From NCBI GenBank assembly GCA_030159235.1, contig BSBG01000004.1, positions 62,001 through 126,000 of the forward strand: a stretch of 64,000 nt of DNA, written 5' to 3'. This document shows positions 37,048-46,819 of this stretch, one piece after another. This DNA comes from Bacillus safensis (GTDB taxonomy: Bacteria > Bacillota > Bacilli > Bacillales > Bacillaceae). Below the pieces are notes generated by a model. That model worked only from the letters and a program-made list of their open reading frames with translations, did not search any database and had not been told where the DNA came from. The position numbers and the translations under genes were made by a program. Each line of letters starts with the position of its first letter. The first letter of the stretch is position 1.

Positions 37048-38010
37048 TCACTTTTCATTTGGCAGTTTGCCTGTTTTTTTGTAAGATGAAATATCACTTT
37101 CAAGATCTTCCACAAAAGCGCGGTCAATAGTGGAGCTAAATTTCCCCATTTCAATCACTCCTTCTTTAAAATCAAAGGAGTATTCACCTTGTTCATTTAA
37201 CTTACCTTCATTAAACTTCTTTGCAATGATACTGTACGCTTTATCAACATGCTGTACAGTGCTTGTTAAGACCGTATGGCTACCGAGGTTGGATTGATCA
37301 GTGACATATCCGATCGCTGATAAATTATCGGCTTTGATTTGTTCAATAACAGGGATATTATAACCATCACCAGCTGGATACACAACATCTACGCCCTGCT
37401 TTTTTAATTTTTGATAGAGCTCCACGGCTTTGTCAGCATCATCCCAGTTTTCGACAAATTCCGCTAACACTTGTACATGTTCGTCTTGATATTTTGCACC
37501 TTTGATAAAGCCGTCCACTTCGCTTTGCCAATCATATGTAGCAAGAATACCAATCTTTTTTGTTTTTGACATATGTGCAGCTGTCATGCCTCCGAAAAAG
37601 CCCATCGCTTCACCTTTAAACGTCACGTTTGTGACATTGCCCGCCTGAGGCTTGTTTCCATTGACCGTAATAAATTGTATATTGGGATAATCTTCACTGA
37701 TCAAGTTAAAAATTTCGCTGTATTCATTGCCATGACCAATAATTAAATTGACTCCTTTTTTATGGAATTCTTCAATGGCATCAACGATTTTCTCCTTGTC
37801 GACCATTCCTTCCTTATAATAAACATCTACACCGAATGTTGATTGAATACTTAATAAGCCTTTATAACCTTTCGTTCCCCAAACTTGATCATTAATCGTA
37901 TCGGGGACGAGTAAACCCACCTTCTCAATTTTTCCCTTTAAAGGTGCCTGCGAGCAGGCAGACAATAGAAGAAGGAACGAAAAGATCATGACAAGCCGTT
38001 GGTACTTCAT
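37048..38010 (-). CDS. med: Med, positive regulator of comK (BMP-family lipoprotein)
   Basis: A 320-residue protein with lipoprotein signal MKYQRLVMIFSFLLLLSAC and a PnrA/BMP-type periplasmic-binding fold: VGLLVPDTINDQVWGTKGYKG, INLIIGHGNEYSEIF, GEAMGFFGGMTAAHMS and YPAGDGYNIPVIEQ. In B. subtilis Med promotes comK expression. ATG 38010 is used; the ATG at 38037 starts before the AAAGGGAG site. An 11-bp hairpin sits directly upstream of the ribosome binding site. comZ follows. Confidence 0.92.
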   Translation of the reverse strand: MKYQRLVMIFSFLLLLSACSQAPLKGKIEKVGLLVPDTINDQVWGTKGYKGLLSIQSTFGVDVYYKEGMVDKEKIVDAIEEFHKKGVNLIIGHGNEYSEIFNLISEDYPNIQFITVNGNKPQAGNVTNVTFKGEAMGFFGGMTAAHMSKTKKIGILATYDWQSEVDGFIKGAKYQDEHVQVLAEFVENWDDADKAVELYQKLKKQGVDVVYPAGDGYNIPVIEQIKADNLSAIGYVTDQSNLGSHTVLTSTVQHVDKAYSIIAKKFNEGKLNEQGEYSFDFKEGVIEMGKFSSTIDRAFVEDLESDISSYKKTGKLPNEK

Positions 38011-38032
38011 GCCATGTTCAACTCCCTTTGAC

Positions 38033-38058
38033 AACATGCAGGTATGAACCTGTATGTT
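38033..38058 (-). other. Hairpin in the med leader
   Basis: AACATGCAGGT (38033-38043) pairs with ACCTGTATGTT (38048-38058), ten of eleven pairs as read in the RNA, with a 4-nt loop, ending 2 nt from the med ribosome binding site region (38022-38030). Confidence 0.6.
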
Positions 38059-38101
38059 AAATATAGGTTTATTTTATACTGAAAAAAGATAAGATGGAAG
38101 A

Positions 38102-38677
38102 TCATTCTTGCTTTTTGTCGAAAAATGTTGGGTTTTGTCTTATCCATTCTGCAACTATGTCTTCTGCTTGTTTGTCATCTGTTTGGCTTTTTATCTTCAA
38201 TTCATGCGTCGTTTCCAATCTTTGATCGGTGTCCGAAGCCCATTTTAACAAGTCCTTTGCCACATCTTCTACAAAAAATGAATCATCACGCTTTGTTCTC
38301 TCTTCATCGAGTGTCCACGGTCCGAACATACGCGGGAGAATAACAGCCGGCACATTCTGTTTGGCTGATTCGTCTTCGTTTTTTTCGTAAAGAATGCGGT
38401 ATATGCCATGCTTTGCTTTGATGTCTTCCTGCCATTTATGCGGTTCCTCTGATTGAATAAAAATGAGGTCATACGTGTCTTTGCTATTCTGAAAGTCAAT
38501 GACACGGATGAGATCATTTCTGCCAAGCCACATCATCCGCTCTTCTAACAGTACCTTTTGTTCTTCTGTATGATCATGAGGGCGCGTGATATCCACTTGA
38601 ATGCCCTCTTTCATCATATATTCACAAAGTGTCAGGCCAAAAAACGCATCTGCCCCTATGATCAGTCCTGTTTCCAT
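38102..38677 (-). CDS. yjaV: YjaV, protein of unknown function with Rossmann-like start
   Basis: A 191-residue protein. The N-terminus METGLIIGADAFFGLTLCEYM resembles the nucleotide-binding turn of NAD(P)-dependent epimerases, but the remainder lacks the YxxxK catalytic motif. No membrane segments. ATG 38677 is 8 nt from GGGG. It lies downstream of yjaU in the conserved yjaU-yjaV-med-comZ order. Function is unknown. Confidence 0.78.
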   Translation of the reverse strand: METGLIIGADAFFGLTLCEYMMKEGIQVDITRPHDHTEEQKVLLEERMMWLGRNDLIRVIDFQNSKDTYDLIFIQSEEPHKWQEDIKAKHGIYRILYEKNEDESAKQNVPAVILPRMFGPWTLDEERTKRDDSFFVEDVAKDLLKWASDTDQRLETTHELKIKSQTDDKQAEDIVAEWIRQNPTFFDKKQE

Positions 38678-38712
38678 GTTCATGTCCCCTTTTTTAATAT
38701 CGAATAAAAAGA

Positions 38713-38736
38713 AGAGCCCTTTCCATGAAGGGCTGT
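38713..38736 (-). terminator. Hairpin between yjaU and yjaV
   Basis: AGCCCTT (38715-38721) with AAGGGCT (38728-38734), followed on the minus strand by CTTCTTTTT. A moderate terminator. Confidence 0.6.
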
Positions 38737-38750
38737 TATCATCCTATTCA

Positions 38751-39491
38751 TTACAATTCTCTTTCATGCGATTTATAAAACTTGTGAATGGATTGAAAGA
38801 TTCTTCTCGGATGATCAAACATATGCAGTGTGAGATCGACCTGACAATGCTCCGGATTCTTCATATGCTGATCAATAAAAGGCTTTGCGTGAAGTTCGTA
38901 TGCATACGGTGCGCCGTTAAGCCTTTGCCATATATGAATCGGTACATGAGCAGAATGAACAGGGCAAGAAGGCAGTGGATACGTTTCAGCTTCCTTTTCA
39001 GAGCAGCCATAGCTCTGTGCTAACTCTTTAATCAGCTGCTTATAAAAGAATTTGTGTTCCTTTTCCCTTTCTCGTTGTGCATAGAGGTGCAGGCATGGAT
39101 TCACCATCGCAATGGACCTTATCACTTCTGGCATCTCTTCAGCAAGGCTCATGGCAACAAGTGCGCCCATCCCCTCTGCAAGCACATGAATTTCACGGTT
39201 TAATATTTCATGTTTTAATGTGTGATGCACGAGCTGCTTGGCACTAAAAACGGCATCTTCGCATCCCCAATGATTCCCATGAAGATGACTATTAAACAAT
39301 GTATATCCTTCATCCTTTAAGGCAGTTAAAAGCTGGTTTCTTCCATAATGCTGAAGCCAGAATGATGTATTTTCCTGCACAAAGTGATTTCGGTCACCGA
39401 GGATTAGAATGCCAAAGCCATTTGGTTTTTGAGGAAGGTGAATGATGTTCCACTGGGAACCAAGCTGAAAAAAACGTTCGCTTACACCCAT
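38751..39491 (-). CDS. yjaU: YjaU, alpha/beta-hydrolase-like protein
   Basis: A 246-residue protein of alpha/beta-hydrolase type: [16 protein letters not shown] near the N-terminus and [20 protein letters not shown] where the nucleophile elbow should be. The elbow reads AEGMGA, so the usual GxSxG serine is replaced and catalysis is doubtful. AAAGGAGG precedes the ATG. It is divergent from yjzD. Confidence 0.72.
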   Translation of the reverse strand: MGVSERFFQLGSQWNIIHLPQKPNGFGILILGDRNHFVQENTSFWLQHYGRNQLLTALKDEGYTLFNSHLHGNHWGCEDAVFSAKQLVHHTLKHEILNREIHVLAEGMGALVAMSLAEEMPEVIRSIAMVNPCLHLYAQREREKEHKFFYKQLIKELAQSYGCSEKEAETYPLPSCPVHSAHVPIHIWQRLNGAPYAYELHAKPFIDQHMKNPEHCQVDLTLHMFDHPRRIFQSIHKFYKSHEREL

Positions 39492-39703
39492 ATGGCCAGC
39501 CTCCTTTCAGTGATTCTGCTTTCTATGATATGAACAACAACTCTTGTAGGAATAAGGAAATCCCCTAAAGACAGAAGAATTCTTTTTATTTTTATAGCAG
39601 AAGGTCTCAAAATGGTCACATAAAGGCGGAAAACAGTCTTTTCCCTTCACTTGCATCTATGGTATGATAATCAATAGATTGTTACATAAAGGACGGTGGG
39701 ATT

Positions 39704-39898
39704 ATGCATTATATTATCACCCTCATTTGGACTTTTCTGCTGACACATATGGCTGGTTACATCGTTGCCTCTATGAATGGAGCTGCTTATGATTTTACTT
39801 TGACATCCATTCTTGCAGTAGTGTTTACGGTTATTTTATTCATCTTTGCTGAAGTAAGTCCAATGAAAGAAACGGAAAGTTCAACAAAACACTCTTAA
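39704..39898 (+). CDS. yjzD: YjzD, DUF2929 small membrane protein
   Basis: 64 residues with two transmembrane helices (about 4-22 and 32-50: IITLIWTFLLTHMAGYIV and LTSILAVVFTVILFIFAE) and a short polar tail. GGTGGG precedes the ATG. Position and sequence fit the DUF2929/YjzD family. Function is unknown. Confidence 0.75.
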   Translation: MHYIITLIWTFLLTHMAGYIVASMNGAAYDFTLTSILAVVFTVILFIFAEVSPMKETESSTKHS

Positions 39899-39919
39899 TA
39901 TGTTAGAAACAATGTTTGA

Positions 39920-39973
39920 AAAAGAGCTGAAATGATGTTTTAGCTCTTTTTCTTTTTTCATCGTGATTGAAAA
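39920..39973. repeat. Possible remnant of the interspersed repeat
   Basis: AAGAGCTGAAATGATG, TTTTAGCTCTT and CATCGTGATTGAAAA follow the order of the first 55 bp of copies 1 and 2, with stem-preserving changes. The rest of the element is missing. It lies just after yjzD and could serve as its terminator. Confidence 0.5.
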
Positions 39974-39983
39974 GCGGCACGCT

Positions 39984-40016
39984 AAAACCCCCTGCCTTAA
40001 CATACAGGGGGTTTTT
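39984..40016 (-). terminator. Terminator of the MFS permease gene
   Basis: AAAACCCCCTG (39984-39994) with CAGGGGGTTTT (40005-40015), with U on both sides. Confidence 0.92.
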
Positions 40017-40021
40017 ATCGT

Positions 40022-41287
40022 TTACACCTCGACGCTTTCGGATTTCTGTTTGTCCGCTGTCAAATGGCTTTTCGCAAGCCCTGTAAACAGGAAGATTGCA
40101 ATACCTGATAAAATTTCGAGGACCCCTCCACCGGCAATGACAGGCCCCGCACCAAATCTTTCTGCCAGGACGCCTGATACGACAGCTGCAAGTGGGAGGA
40201 AAACATTTGATGAGGCATTGATCACGGCATATACTTGCGGCTGATCCTCTTGGTCAACAGATGTTTGAATAATGACCATTTCCGGTACATTGATCGCACT
40301 AACGGCGGCACCAAATATAAAGGAAGCAAGTAGAACAACCGGCAGCCATGTACTCATCCCTGTCATAAAGAACGCAGCCCCTTCAATCATGCCAGCGACA
40401 ATAAAGAACAAACCGAATCTCTTTATTTTCACCTTCGCCAAGGCAAAGCCCATCATAAACGCACCAACTGCGGCAACGCCTCTTAATATGGAATACACCA
40501 TGGAGTCGCTTTGCAGCGCTTCTGCTACGTATACAGCCGATAGTGCCTGCCACGGGGCTGCTGCGACATTCATTAAGATACAATACAGTGTCAGCGCAAA
40601 TAAAATGTGATGGTTTTTAACAACGAGAAACCCTCTTTTTAAGTTAAACAAATATGTATTCTTCGCTTGTTTGATGCCTGCTGCTTTTTCTTCATCGTTT
40701 TTCTTTAGTTTGACACCGATTATAAACAGGCCAGAAATGATAAATAAAGCAGTTGTGATCAGCAGGGTATCTGCAGGTCCAATTAATTTAACCAAAAGAC
40801 CAGCCACCATCACTGCTGCAAGTGCGACAATCTCAAAGGAAGATTGCAGGATCGCATTTGCTTTTTGAATCAGATGCTTTGGAACAATCTGCGGTAAGAT
40901 CGCCACAGAAGCTGGATTATATGCTGCACCAGTTGCCGATTGAATAACCATTAATGAGATCAATAACCATAGAGGCAATAGATGCGAAAAGTGCAGGAGT
41001 GGAATAATGAGTACAATTGTTGCTCGAACAACGTCTGAAGCGAACATCCATTTGGACAAATGGTGCTTTTTCATAAGAGGTCCTAGTATTGGGGCTAACA
41101 AAGATGAAGGAAGAACTGTTACTGCTAGAAGAAGGCCTGTACCAAGCGCTCCATCCCCTCTTAAAATCAATAGCCAAAGGACGGATGTAAAAGCAAAACT
41201 TTCTCCTGTGTTTTTAATGAGCCTTGATATGAATAATGAGGTGAAGCGTTTATTCCAAACACTTTCACTGAGATTCATCTTTTCCAT
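40022..41287 (-). CDS. MFS permease (MFS_3-type)
   Basis: A 421-residue, 12-helix major facilitator protein of the type that includes macrolide/secretion exporters: SLFISRLIKNTGESFAFTSVLWLLILRGDG..., with the A-motif region GPLMKKHHLSKWMFASDVVRA between helices 2 and 3. A substrate cannot be assigned. ATG 41287 is 8 nt from AAGGA. It is inserted between yjzD and yjzC, which are adjacent in B. subtilis as I recall, so it is an accessory gene here. No mobile-element remnant is seen beside it. Confidence 0.85.
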   Translation of the reverse strand: MEKMNLSESVWNKRFTSLFISRLIKNTGESFAFTSVLWLLILRGDGALGTGLLLAVTVLPSSLLAPILGPLMKKHHLSKWMFASDVVRATIVLIIPLLHFSHLLPLWLLISLMVIQSATGAAYNPASVAILPQIVPKHLIQKANAILQSSFEIVALAAVMVAGLLVKLIGPADTLLITTALFIISGLFIIGVKLKKNDEEKAAGIKQAKNTYLFNLKRGFLVVKNHHILFALTLYCILMNVAAAPWQALSAVYVAEALQSDSMVYSILRGVAAVGAFMMGFALAKVKIKRFGLFFIVAGMIEGAAFFMTGMSTWLPVVLLASFIFGAAVSAINVPEMVIIQTSVDQEDQPQVYAVINASSNVFLPLAAVVSGVLAERFGAGPVIAGGGVLEILSGIAIFLFTGLAKSHLTADKQKSESVEV

Positions 41288-41373
41288 CACACAAATCCTT
41301 TCAACAATATTTTCCAATTACACATTTCCATACTATTTATTTGAAAATTGGAACTTAATTGCTTTTTATTATA

Positions 41374-41402
41374 AAGAAAAAAGAGGCATGACACATGCCT
41401 CT
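41374..41402 (-). terminator. Terminator of yjzC
   Basis: AGAGGCATG (41382-41390) with CATGCCTCT (41394-41402), then U on the minus strand. Confidence 0.88.
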
Positions 41403-41436
41403 AAAGACTTATTCCTTCTGACTCTTAGTCAATTGC

Positions 41437-41616
41437 TTATGGCTTTCTTTGGTAGGTCCAAACACGATTATGGTTCGAGTTATCGGGAAAGACATCGCCT
41501 GCTTTAAGCTTAATCTTTAAAGGATCTTTCACCATACTGCCAGTTTCACCGATCTCGATATACACACCATTATTCGGTGCTTTATTCCCTGATTTAAACT
41601 GATGCTGCTGACCCAT
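41437..41616 (-). CDS. yjzC: YjzC family small protein
   Basis: A 59-residue protein, MGQQHQFKSGNKAPNNGVYIEIGETG..., the typical YjzC start and length. ATG 41616 is 6 nt after AAAGGAGG; the longer open frame upstream to 41697 is not needed. It is probably a small beta-rich soluble protein of unknown function. It lies directly downstream of the argF terminator on the same strand. Confidence 0.85.
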   Translation of the reverse strand: MGQQHQFKSGNKAPNNGVYIEIGETGSMVKDPLKIKLKAGDVFPDNSNHNRVWTYQRKP

Positions 41617-41680
41617 TTTCATCCTCCTTTCTCGATTGATGTTATTATGTCCCGTCACTTGCCTCTCCAATCCTTTATGA

Positions 41681-41715
41681 AAAAAGTCCCTGCTCATATG
41701 AGTCAGGGACTTTTT
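41681..41715 (-). terminator. Terminator of the arginine operon
   Basis: AAAAAGTCCCTG (41681-41692) with CAGGGACTTTTT (41704-41715) after the argF stop. Confidence 0.93.
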
Positions 41716-41718
41716 GAT

Positions 41719-42669
41719 TTATTTAGATGGTTGATACATGAGTTCTTTGATTAACGCTTTTTGCACATGCAGACGATTTTCTGCCTGTTGAAATACTTTT
41801 GAGTGAGGCCCGTCAATAATGTCTGCCGTCACCTCTTCTCCGCGATGTGCTGGGAGACAATGAAGGAAAATATAGTCCTTTGCTGCATGACTCATCAGTT
41901 CGTCATTGACTTGATATTCTTTAAATTCAGCAAGGCGCTTCTCTGTTTCTGCTTCCTGCCCCATGCTTGTAAATACATCGGAATAAATAACATCTGCATC
42001 TTGCACAGCTGCGATGGGATCTGTCGTAACGGTGACTTCTGCGCCTGATTGTTTTGCAAAATCACGGGCAGTGTCTGTTACTTCTTGAAGTGGTTCATAG
42101 CCTTTTGGTGATGCAACTGCAATGTCACAGCCTAGCTGCGCACAGCCGACCATTAAGGAATGAGCCACGTTATTTCCATCACCGATATAGGCGACTTTGA
42201 TTCCTTTTAACGTCCCTTTTGTTTCTTTAATCGTTAATAAATCAGCAAGTGCCTGACATGGATGTGAGTAGTCGGTCAATCCATTAATAACTGGAATGGA
42301 CGCATATTGTGCAAGCTCTTCTACCTTCTCATGTTCAAAGGTCCGAATCATAATGCCGTCTACATAGCCAGACAGTACCTGCGCCGTATCACTGATGGTT
42401 TCTCCTCTGCCAATTTGCAAATCATTTGAGCTGAGGAAGAGCGCATGTCCTCCTAGCTGCGTCATTCCCGCTTCAAACGATACACGGGTTCTAGTGGAAG
42501 ATTTCTCAAAGATCATCGCTAACGTTTTTCCTTTGAATAAATCTTGATATGGGTTTTGTTTCATTTCTTCTGCTTTTTCAATTAAATAAGTAATGTCGTT
42601 GATAGAGAAATCTTTTAATGATAAAAAGTCTTTTCCGTATAATACTGGTTGCACGTCGACTTGACTCAT
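41719..42669 (-). CDS. argF: Ornithine carbamoyltransferase
   Basis: A 316-residue enzyme joining carbamoyl phosphate to ornithine to make citrulline. Carbamoyl-phosphate motif SSTRTRVSFEAG, ornithine loop HPCQALADLLT and catalytic FLHCLPAHRG. It is the last gene of argCJBD-carAB-argF and overlaps carB by 4 bp (ATGA). Confidence 0.97.
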   Translation of the reverse strand: MSQVDVQPVLYGKDFLSLKDFSINDITYLIEKAEEMKQNPYQDLFKGKTLAMIFEKSSTRTRVSFEAGMTQLGGHALFLSSNDLQIGRGETISDTAQVLSGYVDGIMIRTFEHEKVEELAQYASIPVINGLTDYSHPCQALADLLTIKETKGTLKGIKVAYIGDGNNVAHSLMVGCAQLGCDIAVASPKGYEPLQEVTDTARDFAKQSGAEVTVTTDPIAAVQDADVIYSDVFTSMGQEAETEKRLAEFKEYQVNDELMSHAAKDYIFLHCLPAHRGEEVTADIIDGPHSKVFQQAENRLHVQKALIKELMYQPSK

Positions 42670-45600
42670 GCCGTCACTTCCTTTTTATATAATTCATGGA
42701 GCGATACTGGTGACACATCTCCATGTTTCCCTTGCAGGAATGCTTGAACTGTTTCATATTCAGTGAGAACTTGGACGCCATGTGTGAGCGCTTTGACACG
42801 CTGCTCTTTTGCCACTTCATCTTCCCCTAAATGAATATGAAGGGATTTATCTTCGTTCTTCAGCCAAGAATCAAAGCTGCCAGTCCAGACGTCAAAACCT
42901 GCGTGTTTCGCTTCATCTATTAGTTGCTCGCTGCCTTGTATATAGAGGCTTCCCTGTTGCTTCCAGATCGACGCAAACACTTTTTTCAAGGCGCTTTCGG
43001 CGTTCTTGCCTACACACATTCCTTCTCCTGTCGCTTTCATTTCAGGTGTCAGCTTGAGGTCGATATCTTGAATAGCATGTGATGAGAACACTGGGAATTT
43101 GACAGCTGTTCCCCCTTTGTTTTTCGTTGCAGGTTTCAGCTCTTCAAGGCTTGCACCAGCTAATAATTGAGTGGCCAATGGGATCATATCAATGCCCATT
43201 ACTTTACTGACGACTGGCACAGTACGGCTTGCCCGCGGATTCACCTCTAAAACAAGCGCCTGATCCCCTTTGATGACAAATTGGATATTCATAATACCCT
43301 TGAACGTTAATTTCTTCGCTATTTGTTCAGACGCGATATGCACCTGCTCTTTGATGTCCTCACTGATGGAGATACTTGGTAAAATAGCAAAGCTGTCACC
43401 TGAGTGCACGCCCGCTTTCTCAATATGCTCCACGATCGTTGGAATGAAGGTCGTTTTTCCGTCAGAAATAAGATCCACTTCTACTTCTTTTCCAGTGATG
43501 TACTCATCAATTAAGATTGGGTACGGCAAATGATCTGGTTGATCAAGCAGAGACGCTAAATGCGCTTCCGACTGAACAACGATCATTCCCATTCCGCCAA
43601 TGACATACGATGGGCGAATTAATACAGGGTAACCGATGCTTGTCGCATGAGCTAGTGCTTCTTCTTTTGAATGAGCCGTATCTCCTTTTGCATGAGGAAG
43701 GTTTAGTTCATCAAGAAGCTGATAGAACAAATCACGATCTTCAAGCGCATCCAGCGTATCAAAGGACGTACCTAACAACGTGACGCCGGCTTTTTCTAAG
43801 TCTTCTGCTACGTTGATCGCTGTCTGTCCGCCAAATTGGACGATGACGAAATCGATTTGTTCTGCTTCTACAACGTTTAAGATGTGCTCTAATGTAATCG
43901 GCTCAAAATATAAACGATCTGCAATCTCATAATCAGTACTGACCGTTTCTGGATTGTTGTTCATCATGATGGTTTCAAACCCAAGCTTTTGCAAGGTAAG
44001 AACGCCATGAACGGCACTATAATCAAACTCGACCCCCTGCCCAATCCGAATTGGACCAGAGCCAATGATAAGTGCACGCTGCTTTGTTTTCTCCTGATGC
44101 TCACCGTCACTTTTGCCAAAGTACGTGGAATAGAAGTAATTCGTTTTTGCATCAAATTCCGCCGCACATGTGTCAACGATTTTAAACGAGGCAGCAATGC
44201 CGTATTCTTGACGAAGCTGTCTGATTGACTCTTCTGTGTGACCCGTAAGAAGGGCAATGGTTTCATCAAGGAAGCCCTTTTCTTTTACCTTTTTCAAGGT
44301 GTCTTTGGATAGCGTCCCCTTATGATCCTTCAATTCTTGTTCGAGTGTGATCATATTCTGGAACACATGTAAGAAGAATCGATCCATTTTTGTCGTTTGA
44401 TGAATCGTTTCAACCGTTTCTTGTCTTGAAAGAAGCTCCATGACAGCGAAAAACCGGCGATCGTCTGGTGTTTTGATGAGTTCAAATAATTGTTCATTCG
44501 ATTGGTCTTTCAGTTCTGGCAAGTGGAAGCCTTTTGTTTTAATTTCAAGTGATGCAACTGCTTTTTGTATGGCTGACTCTAAATTACGATCAATCGCCAT
44601 GACTTCGCCAGTAGCCTTCATTTTCGTGCCTAATTTACGGTCTGCCTGTTTAAATTTATCAAACGGCCAGCGCGGGAATTTCACGACTACATAATCGAGT
44701 GCCGGCTCAAAGCTAGCAAAGGTTGTGCCTGTGAGCGGGTTTTTCAATTCGTTTAGAGTATAGCCCACCGCAAGCTTTGCTGCCATTTTTGCAATCGGAT
44801 AGCCTGTCGCTTTTGAAGCAAGAGCCGAGGAACGGCTGACCCGGGGATTGACCTCAATAACAAAGTATTCTTTACTGAGTGGATCAAGGGCGAATTGGAT
44901 ATTGCAGCCGCCGACTACATCCAGCGCTGAAATGATTTTAAGGCTCGCTGAACGGAGCATTTGATAATCCTGATCGGTTAATGTTTGGGAAGGTGCAACG
45001 ACAATTGAGTCTCCTGTATGCACACCAACTGGATCGATATTTTCCATGTTACATACCGTGATGCATGTATTTTGACGGTCTCTCATGACCTCATATTCAA
45101 CTTCTTTAAAGCCAGCTATGCTTTTTTCAACTAAACACTGGTGAATCGGGCTCGCTAGAAGAGCTCCTTCAATGAGCGGCATAAACGCTTCTTCTGTTAG
45201 AGCGATTCCGCCGCCTTTACCGCCAAGTGTGTATGCTGGTCTTAGAATGACTGGGAAGCCTACTTCTTTTGCAAATTGAAGGGCATCTTCTGCATTATCC
45301 ACAATTTCACTATCTGGCACAGGTTCGTTCAAATGCTTCATGAGAGCACGGAATTTCTCTCGATCTTCACCGTTTTCAATTGTTTCAACTGACGTTCCGA
45401 GCAGGCTCACCCCATGCTTTTTCAGCACACCGGCTTTTTCTAATTCGACAGCAAGGTTTAAAGCGGTCTGTCCGCCAAGATTGGCTAAAAGACCATCTGG
45501 TTTTTCCTTTTCAATAATTCTTGCCACTGAATCAACTGAAAGCGGTTCAAAATAAATTTCATCAGCAAACGACTCGTCTGTCATAATGGTTGCTGGGTTG

Positions 45601-45746
45601 TTATTTACTAAAATGACTTTGTAGCCTTCTTCTTTTAAGGCCATACAGCCTTGTGTTCCTGAGTAATCAAATTCAGCTGCCTGACCAATGATGATTGGAC
45701 CAGACCCGATGACTAGAATGGTTTGTATGCTTTGATCTTTAGGCAT
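42666..45746 (-). CDS. carB: Carbamoyl-phosphate synthase, arginine-specific, large subunit
   Basis: 1026 residues with two homologous ATP-grasp halves: ILVIGSGPIIIGQAAEFDYSG near residue 10 and ALIIGSGPIRIGQGVEFDYS near residue 555. A short C-terminal MGS-like allosteric domain follows. It uses ammonia from CarA, bicarbonate and 2 ATP. The length fits the arginine-specific CarB of Bacillus (about 1030) and not the longer pyrimidine PyrAB (about 1070). It overlaps carA by 8 bp and argF by 4 bp. Confidence 0.96.
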   Translation of the reverse strand: MPKDQSIQTILVIGSGPIIIGQAAEFDYSGTQGCMALKEEGYKVILVNNNPATIMTDESFADEIYFEPLSVDSVARIIEKEKPDGLLANLGGQTALNLAVELEKAGVLKKHGVSLLGTSVETIENGEDREKFRALMKHLNEPVPDSEIVDNAEDALQFAKEVGFPVILRPAYTLGGKGGGIALTEEAFMPLIEGALLASPIHQCLVEKSIAGFKEVEYEVMRDRQNTCITVCNMENIDPVGVHTGDSIVVAPSQTLTDQDYQMLRSASLKIISALDVVGGCNIQFALDPLSKEYFVIEVNPRVSRSSALASKATGYPIAKMAAKLAVGYTLNELKNPLTGTTFASFEPALDYVVVKFPRWPFDKFKQADRKLGTKMKATGEVMAIDRNLESAIQKAVASLEIKTKGFHLPELKDQSNEQLFELIKTPDDRRFFAVMELLSRQETVETIHQTTKMDRFFLHVFQNMITLEQELKDHKGTLSKDTLKKVKEKGFLDETIALLTGHTEESIRQLRQEYGIAASFKIVDTCAAEFDAKTNYFYSTYFGKSDGEHQEKTKQRALIIGSGPIRIGQGVEFDYSAVHGVLTLQKLGFETIMMNNNPETVSTDYEIADRLYFEPITLEHILNVVEAEQIDFVIVQFGGQTAINVAEDLEKAGVTLLGTSFDTLDALEDRDLFYQLLDELNLPHAKGDTAHSKEEALAHATSIGYPVLIRPSYVIGGMGMIVVQSEAHLASLLDQPDHLPYPILIDEYITGKEVEVDLISDGKTTFIPTIVEHIEKAGVHSGDSFAILPSISISEDIKEQVHIASEQIAKKLTFKGIMNIQFVIKGDQALVLEVNPRASRTVPVVSKVMGIDMIPLATQLLAGASLEELKPATKNKGGTAVKFPVFSSHAIQDIDLKLTPEMKATGEGMCVGKNAESALKKVFASIWKQQGSLYIQGSEQLIDEAKHAGFDVWTGSFDSWLKNEDKSLHIHLGEDEVAKEQRVKALTHGVQVLTEYETVQAFLQGKHGDVSPVSLHELYKKEVTA

Positions 45747-46800
45747 GTGCGACTTCTCTCCTTGCTTGTTTCACTTTCTCAATAAAATCATCGAATACCC
45801 ATTCACTTTCAGCAGGCCCTGGGTGTGCTTCTGGATGAAATTGCACTGACATGATCAGCTTTTCTTTATGAATAAATCCTTCTACAGATCCATCGTTCAC
45901 ATGAAGGAATTTCACGTCCACTTCTTTGTCATTCATGCTTTTTTCATTGACAACATAGCTGTGGTTTTGACTTGTCATAAAGACACGTTTGGATTCTGTA
46001 TCTTGAACAGGATGGTTCGCCCCGCGGTGTCCAAATGGGAGCTTATACGTATCTCCACCAAGTGCAAGAGCGATTAACTGGTGGCCTAAGCAGATGCCAA
46101 GTGTCGGGAATGACATCATGATGTCATGAATTGTTTTTAAATATGGTTTCATTGTTTTTGGATCTCCAGGTCCGTTTGACAGGAGGATCGCATCTGGCTT
46201 GATGTCAAATACCTTTTCCATTTGTTTGTACGGAATGACGGTTACTTTACACCCGCGCGCTTCAAGCGAATCTGCAATTGATTTTTTAAAACCAAAATCA
46301 ATGAGCGCCACATGTTCCTCGCCGCTGCCTTGTGTGTAGATCTCGCTCTCCGTCACCTGTGCGACCACATTGTCTTGTTTCATCGCAGGCGGCGTTTCGT
46401 TTTCGTCTACACTTAACACAGCATTCATCGTCCCATTTGCCCGGATGCTCTGCACGACTGCGCGCGTATCTGTATGTGTTAGAAGCGGAATATTCCACTT
46501 TTTTAAATAATCTTTTAAGCTGACTGCTGCCAGATGATGTGAGAAATGCTCTGCTGCCTCATAGACAACCACAGCTTTTACTTGAGGCTTTTTGCTCTCA
46601 AAATCCTCATGATTGATGCCGTAATTTCCGATCAGCGGATAGGTGAAAACAATGATCTGACCTTTATAGGAAGGATCTGTGAGTACCTCTTGATAACCTG
46701 TCATACCTGTAAAGAAGACCACTTCACCCGTGATGCCAGCTTCTCCTGTCAGATCTCCTTCAAAAGAGGCTCCATCTTCTAAATTTAAATAACCTTTCAT
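45739..46800 (-). CDS. carA: Carbamoyl-phosphate synthase, arginine-specific, small subunit
   Basis: A 353-residue glutamine amidotransferase subunit. N-terminal CPSase_sm domain ([20 protein letters not shown]), then a class I GATase with nucleophile LGICLGHQL and His-Glu in [10 protein letters not shown]. It delivers ammonia to CarB. It starts 70 bp after argD, the only sizeable gap in the operon, with an ARG-box-like site in it. Confidence 0.96.
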   Translation of the reverse strand: MKGYLNLEDGASFEGDLTGEAGITGEVVFFTGMTGYQEVLTDPSYKGQIIVFTYPLIGNYGINHEDFESKKPQVKAVVVYEAAEHFSHHLAAVSLKDYLKKWNIPLLTHTDTRAVVQSIRANGTMNAVLSVDENETPPAMKQDNVVAQVTESEIYTQGSGEEHVALIDFGFKKSIADSLEARGCKVTVIPYKQMEKVFDIKPDAILLSNGPGDPKTMKPYLKTIHDIMMSFPTLGICLGHQLIALALGGDTYKLPFGHRGANHPVQDTESKRVFMTSQNHSYVVNEKSMNDKEVDVKFLHVNDGSVEGFIHKEKLIMSVQFHPEAHPGPAESEWVFDDFIEKVKQARREVAHA

Positions 46801-46819
46801 GCTTATGTCACCCCAAAAT

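Noticed and set aside
38601..39023. 140-codon plus-strand ORF
   Set aside because: Antisense to yjaU and crossing the yjaU-yjaV gap; no ribosome binding site and implausible composition.
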